A DNA stretch of 64,000 nucleotides from Verrucomicrobiales bacterium (GTDB taxonomy: Bacteria; Verrucomicrobiota; Verrucomicrobiae; Limisphaerales; UBA1100). The stretch spans positions 143,717 to 207,716 of the forward strand of contig PBLV01000063.1 in assembly GCA_002721895.1 (NCBI GenBank). The letters run 5' to 3'. Below are positions 54,005-60,892 of this stretch, piece after piece (positions within the stretch are counted from its first letter, which is position 1; the number at the start of each line of letters is the position of its first letter). The position numbers and the translations under genes were made by a program. The notes beneath the pieces are model-generated. The model did not search any database, was not told the origin of the DNA, and was given only the letters and a program-made list of their open reading frames with translations.

Positions 54005-54109
54005 AATAAACGCAATGCGGGTAGGTTAAAAATATTATATATAATATGCACATCTATTCAAAGAAAGCAACCTACCAATCTTCGATTAGTGTAATATAAA
54101 TTTATAGAA
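54005..54109 (+). promoter_or_regulatory. 105-bp gap with palindrome, inverted repeat and GTGTA element
   Basis: Contains a perfect 16-bp palindrome ATATTATATATAATAT (54032-54047), flanked by GTAGGTT (54021-54027) and AACCTAC (54069-54075), which can form a long-loop stem. A GTGTA element (GTGTAATATAAATTTATAG, from 54089) ends 2 nt before ATG 54110. The gap therefore may hold a terminator for the first part of the cassette and a promoter for the second. Confidence 0.4.
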
Positions 54110-54832
54110 ATGAAGGTCCTACAATATTCATATCCCCGCAGCGGCTCTACCGTAGTCTGGAATATTCTAGAGGATCTCCTCTCCCCCGAGAACACAGAAA
54201 ATAAAGATAGATTCTTTTATCCAGCGAACGTGATTAAGACACATGACCTAAGGTACTTTAGACAATTCTATGCATTCAAAGGAAAAATTAAATTCTACAA
54301 TATTGATTATAAATGTGGCCTCCTGGTATCTACGATTCGACACCCAATAACAAATTGTCTTTCACTGTTAAGGGTAGGAATGGTAGGGGCGTCCCCAGAT
54401 AAACCTTCTGTAACAAAAGCACAAGGAAAAGAAGAAGTTACAAATGAAACAATTACATTAAAATTACAAAACTATATTAACCATTACGAATGGATGTTAA
54501 AACAATTAAAAGAAAAATCAAGCAAAAGAAATACAATCCTCTTTGATTATGACCAACAAATAAAACCAATTAAGCCTATACTGAATACATTAGAGGGGAA
54601 GCTAGGAATACTCATTTTAAATAAAGAAGATAAAATTAAATACTTCCTACCGCCGACCTTAATGGATCATGGACTCGATAAATTTGACCAACAAGACAAT
54701 TCCACCTTAATGCACGGAGAGCATGTAAAATCAAATAAATACCCAATTGAGCACGAAATTTTAGCTTTAGAAAATCCTTTAATTGAAAAAGCGACAGAAC
54801 TCTATCTTGAGCTTCGCGAACAATATACTTAA
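54110..54832 (+). CDS. Sulfotransferase 4
   Basis: 240 aa. SYPRSGSTVVWNILEDL near residues 7-23 is the phosphosulfate-binding loop (R-S-G-S-T), and STIRHPITNCLSLLR near 77-91 is the 3'-phosphate-binding motif. VIKTHDLR near 44-51 matches the K-T/S-H strand of these enzymes. Predicted PAPS-dependent sulfation. Its AT content is higher than that of sulfotransferases 1-3, which may point to a separate origin. Confidence 0.83.
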   Translation: MKVLQYSYPRSGSTVVWNILEDLLSPENTENKDRFFYPANVIKTHDLRYFRQFYAFKGKIKFYNIDYKCGLLVSTIRHPITNCLSLLRVGMVGASPDKPSVTKAQGKEEVTNETITLKLQNYINHYEWMLKQLKEKSSKRNTILFDYDQQIKPIKPILNTLEGKLGILILNKEDKIKYFLPPTLMDHGLDKFDQQDNSTLMHGEHVKSNKYPIEHEILALENPLIEKATELYLELREQYT

Positions 54833-54836
54833 CACT

Positions 54837-55697
54837 ATGGAATATACACTTATATTAAATTATTACAATAAGTCAAAAGAATTATTGATCAAACAACTTA
54901 ATGCTATATCAAAACAAACCATTAAGCCCAAATTAATATGGGGCTGCTTCATGGGGTGTGAAGATGACGAATTATTGCACACATATCAAGAAATAACAAA
55001 AGACTGGGATAATGCCTGCTTTATAGATTCCGATTATAATTTTAAATATATAGGAAGATATCAACTAGCCCTTACAGCTCCTACGGAAATAATCGTTATG
55101 CTTGATGACGACAGAATCCCTAATCCACAATATTGCGAATGCATGATCAAGATTGTTCGCAATGAGGAATGTCTTGTACAACAGTACGGATGGCAATTGG
55201 ATAAAAGGCCAGGTGGAGAAATACAACTTAAAAAACAAAAAATCCCCCGCCCAGTAGATTTTGTAGGTAAATATTCAAGCCCATACGAAGAATGCAATTC
55301 AAGATACAGGAAAGAAACGCCTATACTTGCTCAAGCGGATTACCTTTGTGGAGGAATGGTTTTTAGGAAATCTTCATTAAAGTACCTTTTTCAAGAAGAT
55401 ATATATACCACAGCAACAGGAGAAGACATTATGTTTTGTCTAAGATGTAAAAAAAATAACATCCCTGTTTATATCTACCGACCGAATGTGGAAAAAAATC
55501 CAAATCAAGTCCTTAACCACTTTGAAAATAATAGCTTTACATGTGATAATGATGAAGTAATATTATGCAGAACAAATATCATAAAACATGAATTATCAAA
55601 AATCAAAGAAATTAAAAAAGAAAAGAATCTCCCAAGAGACAAGGGTCCCGGTTTAAAAGATATTCTAAATCCAAGAATTAAAAAACCTAATTCTTAA
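54837..55697 (+). CDS. Family 2 glycosyltransferase
   Basis: 286 aa from ATG 54837; the longer frame from TTG 54783 lies inside the previous gene. YTLILNYYNKSKELLIKQLNAI opens a GT-A fold, IIVMLDDDRIPNPQYC near residues 85-100 holds the DDD metal-binding site, and TGEDIMFCLRCKK near 200-212 supplies the E/D-D region of GT2 enzymes. Predicted to add a sugar during glycan synthesis. Confidence 0.83.
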   Translation: MEYTLILNYYNKSKELLIKQLNAISKQTIKPKLIWGCFMGCEDDELLHTYQEITKDWDNACFIDSDYNFKYIGRYQLALTAPTEIIVMLDDDRIPNPQYCECMIKIVRNEECLVQQYGWQLDKRPGGEIQLKKQKIPRPVDFVGKYSSPYEECNSRYRKETPILAQADYLCGGMVFRKSSLKYLFQEDIYTTATGEDIMFCLRCKKNNIPVYIYRPNVEKNPNQVLNHFENNSFTCDNDEVILCRTNIIKHELSKIKEIKKEKNLPRDKGPGLKDILNPRIKKPNS

Positions 55698-55707
55698 AAA
55701 ACAATAC

Positions 55708-56319
55708 ATGATAAGCCACGAATATAAATGTATATTTCTGCATATTGAAAAAAATGCAGGAACCAGCATAGAAAAACACCTTCTAGGACACGATATGTGG
55801 AATAGACTGGAAACAAGGCGGCTTAAGCATCTTACGGCAAAAAAAACAAAAGAGATTTACGCAAAATACTGGGACAACTACTTTAAGTTTTCAATCATTA
55901 GAAACCCTTGGGATAGATGGGTCTCATATTATTCCCACTTTCTACATTACGAAGTTCTTGATGTTCCGTTCTATGAATTTACAAAAAAACCCCTTCAATC
56001 GATCAATAATTCAGTCACCCGCGAAAGGTATGAGACTTTTCTCACGACAGACGAAGGTCTCCCGTTACTACATTGCAGTCAAAAACAATTTCTAAAAAAC
56101 AAAAAAGATGAAATAGAGGTAGACTTCATATGTAGGTTCGAAAACCTTCAACAAGATTATTCTTACGTCTGCGATGAAATTGGCGCAGACATTAAACAAT
56201 TGGGGCACGAAATGGAAACCAAGAGAAAAAGCTACCACTCTTACTACGATGCTGCCTCAAGAGATATAGTTGAGAGAAGATTTAAGGATGATGTGGAATA
56301 TTTTAATTATAAATTCTAA
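55708..56319 (+). CDS. Sulfotransferase 5
   Basis: 203 aa. HIEKNAGTSIEKHLLG near residues 12-27 is the phosphosulfate-binding loop of the carbohydrate sulfotransferase type, and SIIRNPWDRWVSYYSHF near 62-78 is the 3'-phosphate-binding motif, almost the same as in gene 1. Its N-terminus MISHEYKCIFLHI resembles that of the fusion gene (MISHKHKYIFVHI), so duplication within the cassette is likely. Last gene of the cassette, converging on hsp20 with 11 bp between stops. Confidence 0.87.
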   Translation: MISHEYKCIFLHIEKNAGTSIEKHLLGHDMWNRLETRRLKHLTAKKTKEIYAKYWDNYFKFSIIRNPWDRWVSYYSHFLHYEVLDVPFYEFTKKPLQSINNSVTRERYETFLTTDEGLPLLHCSQKQFLKNKKDEIEVDFICRFENLQQDYSYVCDEIGADIKQLGHEMETKRKSYHSYYDAASRDIVERRFKDDVEYFNYKF

Positions 56320-56330
56320 TTAAAAACGTC

Positions 56331-56717
56331 CTATTTAATTTTAATAGTTTTTACTTTCTTCTTCTCCTTCTTTGGTAGAGTAAGAGTCAATATGCCGTCC
56401 TTAACCTCTGCAGAAGCCTTAAGCTCGTCAATATCCCTGCCTATGCTAAATTCTTTATGTATTGAAGACTCCATGTCCTTAGTCACCTGCCGCGAACCTT
56501 CAATAAGAATAGTTCCATCTTCAATTTTAATGGAGATGTCATCCTTACTTAGCCCTGGCACCTGTGCGGTTACCGTATAGGCGTCATCCTGCTCGTCCAC
56601 GGTAGTCCGAAACTTATAGGAATCTAAACTCGAATCAATAATAGAATTAATACTATCATTAAACACACTAAACAGACTAGGCTGTTCAAAAAACGTTTTT
56701 GTTGGTTGGTATTTCAT
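56331..56717 (-). CDS. hsp20: Hsp20-type small heat-shock protein
   Basis: 128 aa from ATG 56717 (an upstream in-frame TTG is less likely). The alpha-crystallin domain is complete: YTVTAQVPGLSKDDISIKIE, EGSRQ, then AEVKDGILTLTLPKKEKKK with the G-I-L-T-L-x-x-P-K ending typical of Hsp20. Predicted ATP-independent holdase; Hsp20 genes are frequent in T4-like marine phages, where roles in assembly are suggested but not proved. Confidence 0.92.
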   Translation of the reverse strand: MKYQPTKTFFEQPSLFSVFNDSINSIIDSSLDSYKFRTTVDEQDDAYTVTAQVPGLSKDDISIKIEDGTILIEGSRQVTKDMESSIHKEFSIGRDIDELKASAEVKDGILTLTLPKKEKKKVKTIKIK

Positions 56718-56778
56718 ATGCCAGTATACTTGCAGATGCCGTGCCAAAACCTAAAAGCCCTATTTTAAGCGGATTCAT
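56686..56778 (-). CDS. Possible 30-aa membrane peptide
   Basis: ATG 56778 opens 30 codons (MNPLKIGLLGFGTASASILAYEI...) with one hydrophobic segment, ending inside the hsp20 start by 32 nt. It would fill the gap between hsp20 and the 109-aa gene. No other support. Confidence 0.3.
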   Translation of the reverse strand: MNPLKIGLLGFGTASASILAYEIPTNKNVF

Positions 56779-56828
56779 GCGGCGAAATATGCCGCGAAAG
56801 TGCCACTTTGTCTCAAAAATAGTGACAG

Positions 56829-57158
56829 CTACCGAGACAGTATAATTTTCCCCGCATCGCTTATTGAAAGCTGGACCCAGCATCCCTCCTCAACCAATTC
56901 ATCAAAGTCATTTCCAAAATGCTCCAGACAAACATGTGTTCGATCTGTCCAAGAATCTGTAAAACGATTATATTCTTCTATTGAGGAGATTATTATTGTT
57001 TTTGCGTGAATCTTTCCCTTGGCGAAAGTATGATAGATGTCTGCAAGCGCTTCGCTCGAATGATAAACATTATAATATTGGGTAGAATCAGTTACCTCAT
57101 TCGAATGGCTCCAGATAATACGGTATTCTTCTGGTCTAGGATGTTTATTCTTTTTCAT
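56829..57158 (-). CDS. Hypothetical 109-aa protein
   Basis: Overlaps the preceding lipoprotein gene by 14 nt in another frame. Basic start (MKKNKHPRPEEYR) then an alpha/beta pattern (IIWSHSNEVT, KTIIISSIEEYNRF, EEGCWVQLSISDAGKI). No family recognised. Confidence 0.6.
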   Translation of the reverse strand: MKKNKHPRPEEYRIIWSHSNEVTDSTQYYNVYHSSEALADIYHTFAKGKIHAKTIIISSIEEYNRFTDSWTDRTHVCLEHFGNDFDELVEEGCWVQLSISDAGKIILSR

Positions 57159-57672
57159 TTAATGTCAATATATACACAGACTTAAGTTTGGTATTATACC
57201 CAAAGAAAGTTAATATGTCAAGTTTATTAGATTTCGGATATGCCATCCAGTGCCAATCCCGAATGTCATTAGGACCTTTAATTAAGGCTATTGCAGTGTC
57301 TTCTTTAGTTAAATTGTCTAAGTTTTTTGTTTTTTTAATTTTAATATTATATTTTTTACAAAATTTTATTAATTCTTGTGGACATGTGATTCTGCAAAAT
57401 TTATGATCTATTATAGATAAAATAGTTCTATAATGTGTTCTATCGTCATCTTGTATTTCTTTTCCTATCTCAAATGGCGTCTTTTTTATGCCTAAATTAT
57501 TAAATGCAATGCTTAACGCTAGAGGGCCGCAACTCTGTAAATGACAAAGCTCGTATCCGGCTTTACGAACCGCTCGATGCTGGTCTGTTTCGGAAAGGTA
57601 GAAAAACGGCCCGCAACCTCCCCCGAAAACGCTAAGCGTTACCGCGACAAGGAGCCGAATGGCTATTTTCAT
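57145..57672 (-). CDS. C39-like papain-fold lipoprotein
   Basis: 175 aa. An N-terminal signal with lipobox-like FGGGC (Cys20) predicts lipid anchoring outside the membrane. QSCGPLALSIAFNNLG near residues 46-61 carries a Gln and the nucleophile Cys of C39-type peptidases and WHWMAYPKSNKLDILT near 141-156 supplies the His. Likely a peptidase or inactivated peptidase-like protein on the cell surface; superinfection exclusion is a guess. Confidence 0.68.
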   Translation of the reverse strand: MKIAIRLLVAVTLSVFGGGCGPFFYLSETDQHRAVRKAGYELCHLQSCGPLALSIAFNNLGIKKTPFEIGKEIQDDDRTHYRTILSIIDHKFCRITCPQELIKFCKKYNIKIKKTKNLDNLTKEDTAIALIKGPNDIRDWHWMAYPKSNKLDILTFFGYNTKLKSVYILTLNEKE

Positions 57673-57687
57673 ATACTATATATACAC
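57673..57687 (-). promoter_or_regulatory. GTGTA-type phage promoter candidate
   Basis: Minus-strand GTGTATATATAGTAT, exactly 15 nt, ends directly before ATG 57672. The strongest example of the element because it lies in a true gap. Confidence 0.55.
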
Positions 57688-57689
57688 TT

Positions 57690-57944
57690 TTAATTTTTTT
57701 CATCCCCAGGCTTCCAGTTTACGCACCATTTGTAACTATGGTTGTTTACTGCTGCCATTTCATCTGAATCAAGGTAAGATGTCGCGGCTTTCAGGTTGCA
57801 TTGAAGTGTGTCTATAACTACATAAAGCTCAGTTATTTGCTTTGTTTTTTTATTAAGTTCTAGTTGTAATTTGTTTCCGAATATAGAATCCTCTGGCCAC
57901 GGTTGATTTCCGCTGCCATTCTCGTCGTCTGGCGTTTTTCGCAT
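57690..57944 (-). CDS. Hypothetical 84-aa protein
   Basis: Start set at ATG 57944 (MRKTPDDENG) because GTGTAAATAACTAT precedes it by 14 nt; the frame is open 13 codons further. Central helix LQLELNKKTKQITELYVVI is coiled-coil-like; ends in WCVNWKPGDEKN. No family recognised. Confidence 0.55.
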   Translation of the reverse strand: MRKTPDDENGSGNQPWPEDSIFGNKLQLELNKKTKQITELYVVIDTLQCNLKAATSYLDSDEMAAVNNHSYKWCVNWKPGDEKN

Positions 57945-57958
57945 ATAGTTATTTACAC
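57945..57958 (-). promoter_or_regulatory. GTGTA-type phage promoter candidate
   Basis: Minus-strand GTGTAAATAACTAT, 14 nt, directly before ATG 57944, supports this start over the upstream one. Confidence 0.4.
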
Positions 57959-58335
57959 GTCGGATTTTTTTTGATTGGACCATTTGTTGTCTATTTTCGA
58001 TCGATTTAGATATTGAAAAATACCACCCCCCCTCGAAAACTCAGATGTCGGTACCATATTCAATTCACAAAATGGGTAGGGTTGTTCCCCCCCGGGGGTA
58101 AGTCCTTGAGGCCCAATGACTTACAACTTTGTAACGAAAAAAATCTCCGTAAGTTACTCACGCCCAGTCACTTACGCAGAAAAAAGAGACGAGACGGACT
58201 TTTTCCCCCGAAGTTCGGAAAAAAAGTTGAAAAAAAGTTCCGTCGGTTCTCCTTGGTACTCAAGGACTTACGACTTCGAAAGCCAATCGCAAAGATTTTT
58301 CTTGCGATTTCCTCAGATTCTGTCATACTAGGGGT
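57959..58335. promoter_or_regulatory. Divergent control region with iterated ACTTACG/CGTAAGT heptamers
   Basis: No convincing gene; frames here are short and overlap repeats. It separates minus-strand genes from the plus-strand small-gene array. It holds CCCCCCC-GGGGG at 58087-58098 and copies of ACTTACG or its complement at 58098, 58119, 58148, 58170 and 58266. From about 58094 onward it is repeated at 59688-59958, including GAAAAAAGAGACGAGACGG (58178-58196). Candidate operator, origin or transcription start region. Confidence 0.45.
58302..58329 (+). promoter_or_regulatory. Leaderless promoter 1
   Basis: A weak -35 (TTGCGA, 58302-58307), 16 bp, CATACT (58324-58329), then exactly 6 nt (AGGGGT) and ATG 58336. 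Transcript predicted to start at the ATG. Confidence 0.5.
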
Positions 58336-58641
58336 ATGAAAATTGAAAAAGACTTCTCCCACATTGCCAAGGCAGTCGCTTTGGCTAACGCCAACGACAA
58401 CCAAGTTGCTCCCGAATGGCAAGCCACGCTTGCGGTCGCTCTTGAGGAAAAGCTCAACGAGGATTTTACTCTTGAGCATGGCGTACAACACGCTTCCGAG
58501 CGTGACATTGCCGACGAGTTCGTTTCTCTCGATGCGGTCGAGTCCGACAAGGACAAGATTGACGAGAACGACGAAGAACAGGTTGACATGGATTGCGTAA
58601 GCAGTTCATTCGCTGACCTTTTCGACACTATCGAAAGCTAA
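58336..58641 (+). CDS. Small acidic protein, paralogue A
   Basis: 101 aa, first gene of the small-gene array. It is a clear paralogue of the protein at 62228: shared MKIEKD-x-SHIA start, ALANAN, EDFT-x-EHG-x-QHAS and EFVSLDAVE, then a strongly acidic C-terminus. No known family; predicted helical N-terminus. Acidic small phage proteins often bind and inhibit host enzymes, but that is only analogy. Read from a leaderless promoter. Confidence 0.75.
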   Translation: MKIEKDFSHIAKAVALANANDNQVAPEWQATLAVALEEKLNEDFTLEHGVQHASERDIADEFVSLDAVESDKDKIDENDEEQVDMDCVSSSFADLFDTIES

Positions 58642-58645
58642 GAAA

Positions 58646-58792
58646 ATGGACATCATCGACTACTGGCTCAACTTGCTAAACTTTGGCACGGACACAGAAA
58701 AGGGCGAAGCTTTTGACCAACTGCAAGCAATGGGCTACTTTACGCCAGACGATGAGCCAGAAACTTGGTGGCTCGATTCTTCAGCCGAATAA
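58646..58792 (+). CDS. Hypothetical 48-aa protein
   Basis: ATG 58646 lies 4 nt after the previous stop. MDIIDYWLNLLNFGTDTEKG then GYFTPDDEPETWWLD; acidic, Trp-rich. Alone in a tight chain of small genes with no other good frame. Confidence 0.55.
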   Translation: MDIIDYWLNLLNFGTDTEKGEAFDQLQAMGYFTPDDEPETWWLDSSAE

Positions 58793-58823
58793 CTTTAACT
58801 AATAACACAACACAGAAAAAATT

Positions 58824-58976
58824 ATGTTCATACTGCAATCAATTCCCTTTGCCTCAAAATCCGAATGGGTCACAGAATCCGTTCCAATGCTACGCAAGCA
58901 AGCCGAGAAGCTTCTGCGTTCTCGCATTGCCAACGCAACAGGAGCAAGGCGTTTTCGCCTTGTCAAGGCTAGCTAA
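58824..58976 (+). CDS. Hypothetical 50-aa protein
   Basis: Preceded by AAAAAATTATG, the start context also used at 59975 and 60149. Basic C-terminus (RRFRLVKAS) and amphipathic helix (ESVPMLRKQAEKLLRSRIA). Its stop overlaps the next ATG (TAATG). A longer frame (58765-59043) in another phase covers this region and is rejected. Confidence 0.55.
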   Translation: MFILQSIPFASKSEWVTESVPMLRKQAEKLLRSRIANATGARRFRLVKAS

Positions 58977-59089
58977 TGAGCCAGCCCAAAATCAGGCACA
59001 AGGTACTTTTTACCAAGTCAAGACCTCACAAGGTCAAGCGTAATACTCTACCACGCAAGGCTAAACACAAGCAACGCATTACTGCATAA
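58976..59089 (+). CDS. Basic 37-aa peptide
   Basis: TAATG-coupled to the previous gene. Very basic (MSQPKIRHKVLFTK, then RPHKVKRNTLPRKAKHKQ), likely nucleic-acid binding if expressed. Short, so support is limited. Confidence 0.45.
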   Translation: MSQPKIRHKVLFTKSRPHKVKRNTLPRKAKHKQRITA

Positions 59090-59090
59090 G

Positions 59091-59165
59091 ATGATTGAAA
59101 GCATACTAATAGCTGGGCTAATACTACTGTTTCCCATTATACTCTGCTCGTTGAGACCTCACTAA
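59091..59165 (+). CDS. 24-aa membrane peptide
   Basis: MIESILIAGLILLFPIILCS, one membrane segment, one base after the previous stop. Small hydrophobic peptides recur in this array (60696, 63803, 63896), which supports reality. Confidence 0.4.
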   Translation: MIESILIAGLILLFPIILCSLRPH

Positions 59166-59180
59166 GTTACTGAGTAGCAA

Positions 59181-59230
59181 GGACTTACGCGCCCACCGGG
59201 TCCCCCTGTATACGTAACTCGTTGGTACTC
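59181..59230. repeat. Palindromic cassette repeat, copy 1
   Basis: ACTTACG (59183) and CGTAACT (59213) frame a GCGCCCACCGGGTCCCC core. Followed by TTAGTTGAATCTTAGCC-like sequence and promoter 2. One of five copies at cassette borders. Confidence 0.65.
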
Positions 59231-59279
59231 ATGCACTTAGCATACGAGTATAGTGCAATACATTAGTTGAATCTTAGCC

Positions 59280-59308
59280 TTGACAAATGGCTCTTTCTAT
59301 GGTATCTT
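59280..59308 (+). promoter_or_regulatory. Leaderless promoter 2
   Basis: TTGACA (59280-59285), 17 bp, TATCTT (59303-59308), 6 nt (GTAGGT), ATG 59315. Confidence 0.65.
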
Positions 59309-59314
59309 GTAGGT

Positions 59315-59653
59315 ATGAATGTAATCGGAGACTTCAATCTAGTACCAACACCATTGACTCGTGACCAAGCTTGTGCAGCTAAGCGTATGCATGCACGCTG
59401 GCAAGCTCACACTACTGGCAACACTTATGTGCTTTATGTTCAGAACAGGACTTGTGACCATGCCTTTAGGGTAGTAGGTCACGGCAAGAATGTCTGGCAA
59501 GCTGTGCGACGCTACTACAAGGGTCTTGACAATAGAGATAGCTGGGTATGGCAATGCACCAAGGTGGTTGCAGTATACTCTTGCGTATGTGACAAGTCCA
59601 CTCAGGCAGGCGATCTGCTCGCTGGTCAAGCTCAAGACAGAGCTCCTTGGTAG
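59315..59653 (+). CDS. Hypothetical 112-aa protein
   Basis: Start set by the leaderless promoter. MNVIGDFNLVPTPLTRDQACAAKRMHARW, then a beta-rich part with repeated aromatic and Cys residues (NTYVLYVQNRTCDHAFRV, AVRRYYKG, WQCTKVVAVYSCVCD). No family recognised. Read alone between two palindromic repeats, so it is one cassette. Confidence 0.65.
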   Translation: MNVIGDFNLVPTPLTRDQACAAKRMHARWQAHTTGNTYVLYVQNRTCDHAFRVVGHGKNVWQAVRRYYKGLDNRDSWVWQCTKVVAVYSCVCDKSTQAGDLLAGQAQDRAPW

Positions 59654-59658
59654 TCAAC

Positions 59659-59716
59659 GACTTACGCGCCCACCGGGTCCCGCCGGAGGCGTAACTCCTT
59701 GGTAGGCAGCAGGTTA
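59659..59716. repeat. Palindromic cassette repeat, copy 2
   Basis: ACTTACG (59660) and CGTAACT (59690) arms around GCGCCCACCGGGTCCCGCC, then TCCTTGGTAGGCAGCAGGTTA. Confidence 0.65.
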
Positions 59717-59958
59717 CAGTTTTTTAACGAAAAAAATCGTCGTAAAGCGTTGGCGCCCAGTGGCTTACGAAGAAAAAAGAGACGAGACGGGCTTTTCGGG
59801 CGTTTTTGTTCCGCAAAGAGCGAAAAAAAAGTTCATTCGCTTCTACTTGGTACTCAGTGACTTACGACTCTGGAAGGCAATCGGAAAAGATTTTTCTTGC
59901 GATTTTCTGAAAACCTGTCATAATGGAAACCATAGATAATTGAGAAAGACTTTAGCCC
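59688..59958 (+). repeat. Second copy of the control repeat with a lost start codon
   Basis: Parallels 58094-58359: AACGAAAAAAATC, GAAAAAAGAGACGAGACGG, TTGGTACTCA, ACTTACGACT and GATTTTTCTTGCGATTT recur in order, ending with CATAAT as -10 (59919-59924). Where copy A has ATGAAAATTGAAAAAGAC, this copy has ATAGATAATTGAGAAAGAC, so the start codon of a paralogue is gone. Only a 6-codon ATG frame (59923) remains before the stop. Covers the 321-bp gap before the next gene. Confidence 0.6.
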
Positions 59959-59974
59959 AAAAACCAAAAAAATT

Positions 59975-60115
59975 ATGAACGAAATTAGAAAAGAAATCTC
60001 CATCCTTCAGGAAACCCTTGAGGACTGCGTCCTCACCATCGCCGAAAAGGTTGCGATTCGCAACCAAATCGGTGAGCTCCAAGACGAGCTCTCTCGCTTA
60101 GTCCATGAGGACTAA
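59975..60115 (+). CDS. Small coiled-coil protein, 46 aa
   Basis: MNEIRKEISILQETLEDCVL then EKVAIRNQIGELQDELSRL; predicted to be a two-helix hairpin. Start context AAAAAATTATG. Similar in style to the coiled-coil proteins at 61663 and 63639. Confidence 0.6.
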   Translation: MNEIRKEISILQETLEDCVLTIAEKVAIRNQIGELQDELSRLVHED

Positions 60116-60148
60116 AGCTCACAAAAAACACTTTAACACAAAAAAATT

Positions 60149-60382
60149 ATGTACGGCATTACAATACTAATTCACGAATTTAACTCCTTTGTTTCTGTCA
60201 AGATTCTAGATGGAGGTTTGTTTCCACGAGTCCGCACAACTGGACGCCTTGACGGATTGTACAAGATCCTCAAAAATGAGCTTGCCCACTTCAAGGAAAT
60301 GGGAATCGAAGTTTCCTTCGCTCGAAAGAACGCAGGAAAGTTTGGCGGTATCAAATGGAAAGACATTGCGAAACTTCGCTAA
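60149..60382 (+). CDS. Hypothetical 77-aa protein
   Basis: Start context AAAAAATTATG. Beta strands (GITILIHEFNSFVSVKIL) then a helix LYKILKNELAHFKEMGI and a basic end. No family recognised. Confidence 0.6.
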   Translation: MYGITILIHEFNSFVSVKILDGGLFPRVRTTGRLDGLYKILKNELAHFKEMGIEVSFARKNAGKFGGIKWKDIAKLR

Positions 60383-60390
60383 AAAAACCC

Positions 60391-60419
60391 TTGACAAAAT
60401 CCACTTTTTAAAATAAAAT
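60391..60419 (+). promoter_or_regulatory. Sigma70-type promoter 3 (with short leader)
   Basis: TTGACA (60391-60396), 17 bp, TAAAAT (60414-60419), then 16 nt to ATG 60436, giving a leader of about 10 nt. It departs from the 6-nt rule of its neighbours. Confidence 0.6.
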
Positions 60420-60435
60420 TATAGAATAAAATAAA

Positions 60436-60687
60436 ATGATAGAAGTTAATTACATCCTCCACAATCTAGATCGAGACGGCAATCGTCTAGACACTTACAA
60501 TTTTATACGCTCTGACATTGTCGAGAAAATCGAATCTGTCTTTGATATGTGGGCATACTTGAAGCCTCGAGTCGAGGTTGAGATTCGCTCCACTCGCAAA
60601 GTGACCGATTCGGAAGTTGCAACCAAAAAGGCAACTGCCAAACGCATTGCTTCCGATTATCGCCCAGGAGTTTATAACGGAGATTAA
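60436..60687 (+). CDS. Hypothetical 83-aa protein
   Basis: MIEVNYILHNLDRDGNRLDT opens with a beta strand, then a helix and an acidic-basic region (VEVEIRSTRKVTDSEVATKKATAKRIASDYRPG). No family recognised. Confidence 0.65.
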   Translation: MIEVNYILHNLDRDGNRLDTYNFIRSDIVEKIESVFDMWAYLKPRVEVEIRSTRKVTDSEVATKKATAKRIASDYRPGVYNGD

Positions 60688-60695
60688 ACAAACTA

Positions 60696-60782
60696 ATGAG
60701 TGATCTAATCCTAATACTGTTCGCCTTGCTTGTGGTTACCAATCTGTGGTGTTGCTTGGTTTGGCTGATATCGGGTTCCTAA
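60696..60782 (+). CDS. 28-aa membrane peptide
   Basis: MSDLILILFALLVVTNLWCC is a membrane segment. Start context AACTAATGAG is also used at 63896. Ends directly before palindromic repeat copy 3. Confidence 0.4.
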   Translation: MSDLILILFALLVVTNLWCCLVWLISGS

Positions 60783-60798
60783 GCCCCTAATAACCAAA

Positions 60799-60850
60799 GA
60801 CTTACGCGCCGGCGGCGTCCCCCTGTCTTCGTAAGTCATTGAATGGCAAT
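60799..60850. repeat. Palindromic cassette repeat, copy 3
   Basis: ACTTACG (60800) and CGTAAGT (60830) are a perfect pair here, framing GCGCCGGCGGCGTCCCCC, then TCATTGAATGGCAATAGGTTA. Confidence 0.65.
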
Positions 60851-60892
60851 AGGTTATGGAGTAAAAAAAGTGAAAAAAAAGTGAAAAAAAAC

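Noticed and set aside
56317..56345. AT-only hairpin between sulfotransferase 5 and hsp20 as terminator
   Set aside because: The AATTAAA/TTTAATT pairing has no GC pairs and would be unstable.
57159..57173. GTGTATATATTGACATTAA before the 109-aa gene
   Set aside because: It lies entirely inside the coding end of the C39-like gene and its spacing to ATG is off, so it is probably coincidence.
58765..59043. 92-codon plus-strand frame in the array
   Set aside because: It conflicts with a chain of three smaller genes joined by TAATG and by the AAAAAATTATG start context, which give more natural protein sequences.
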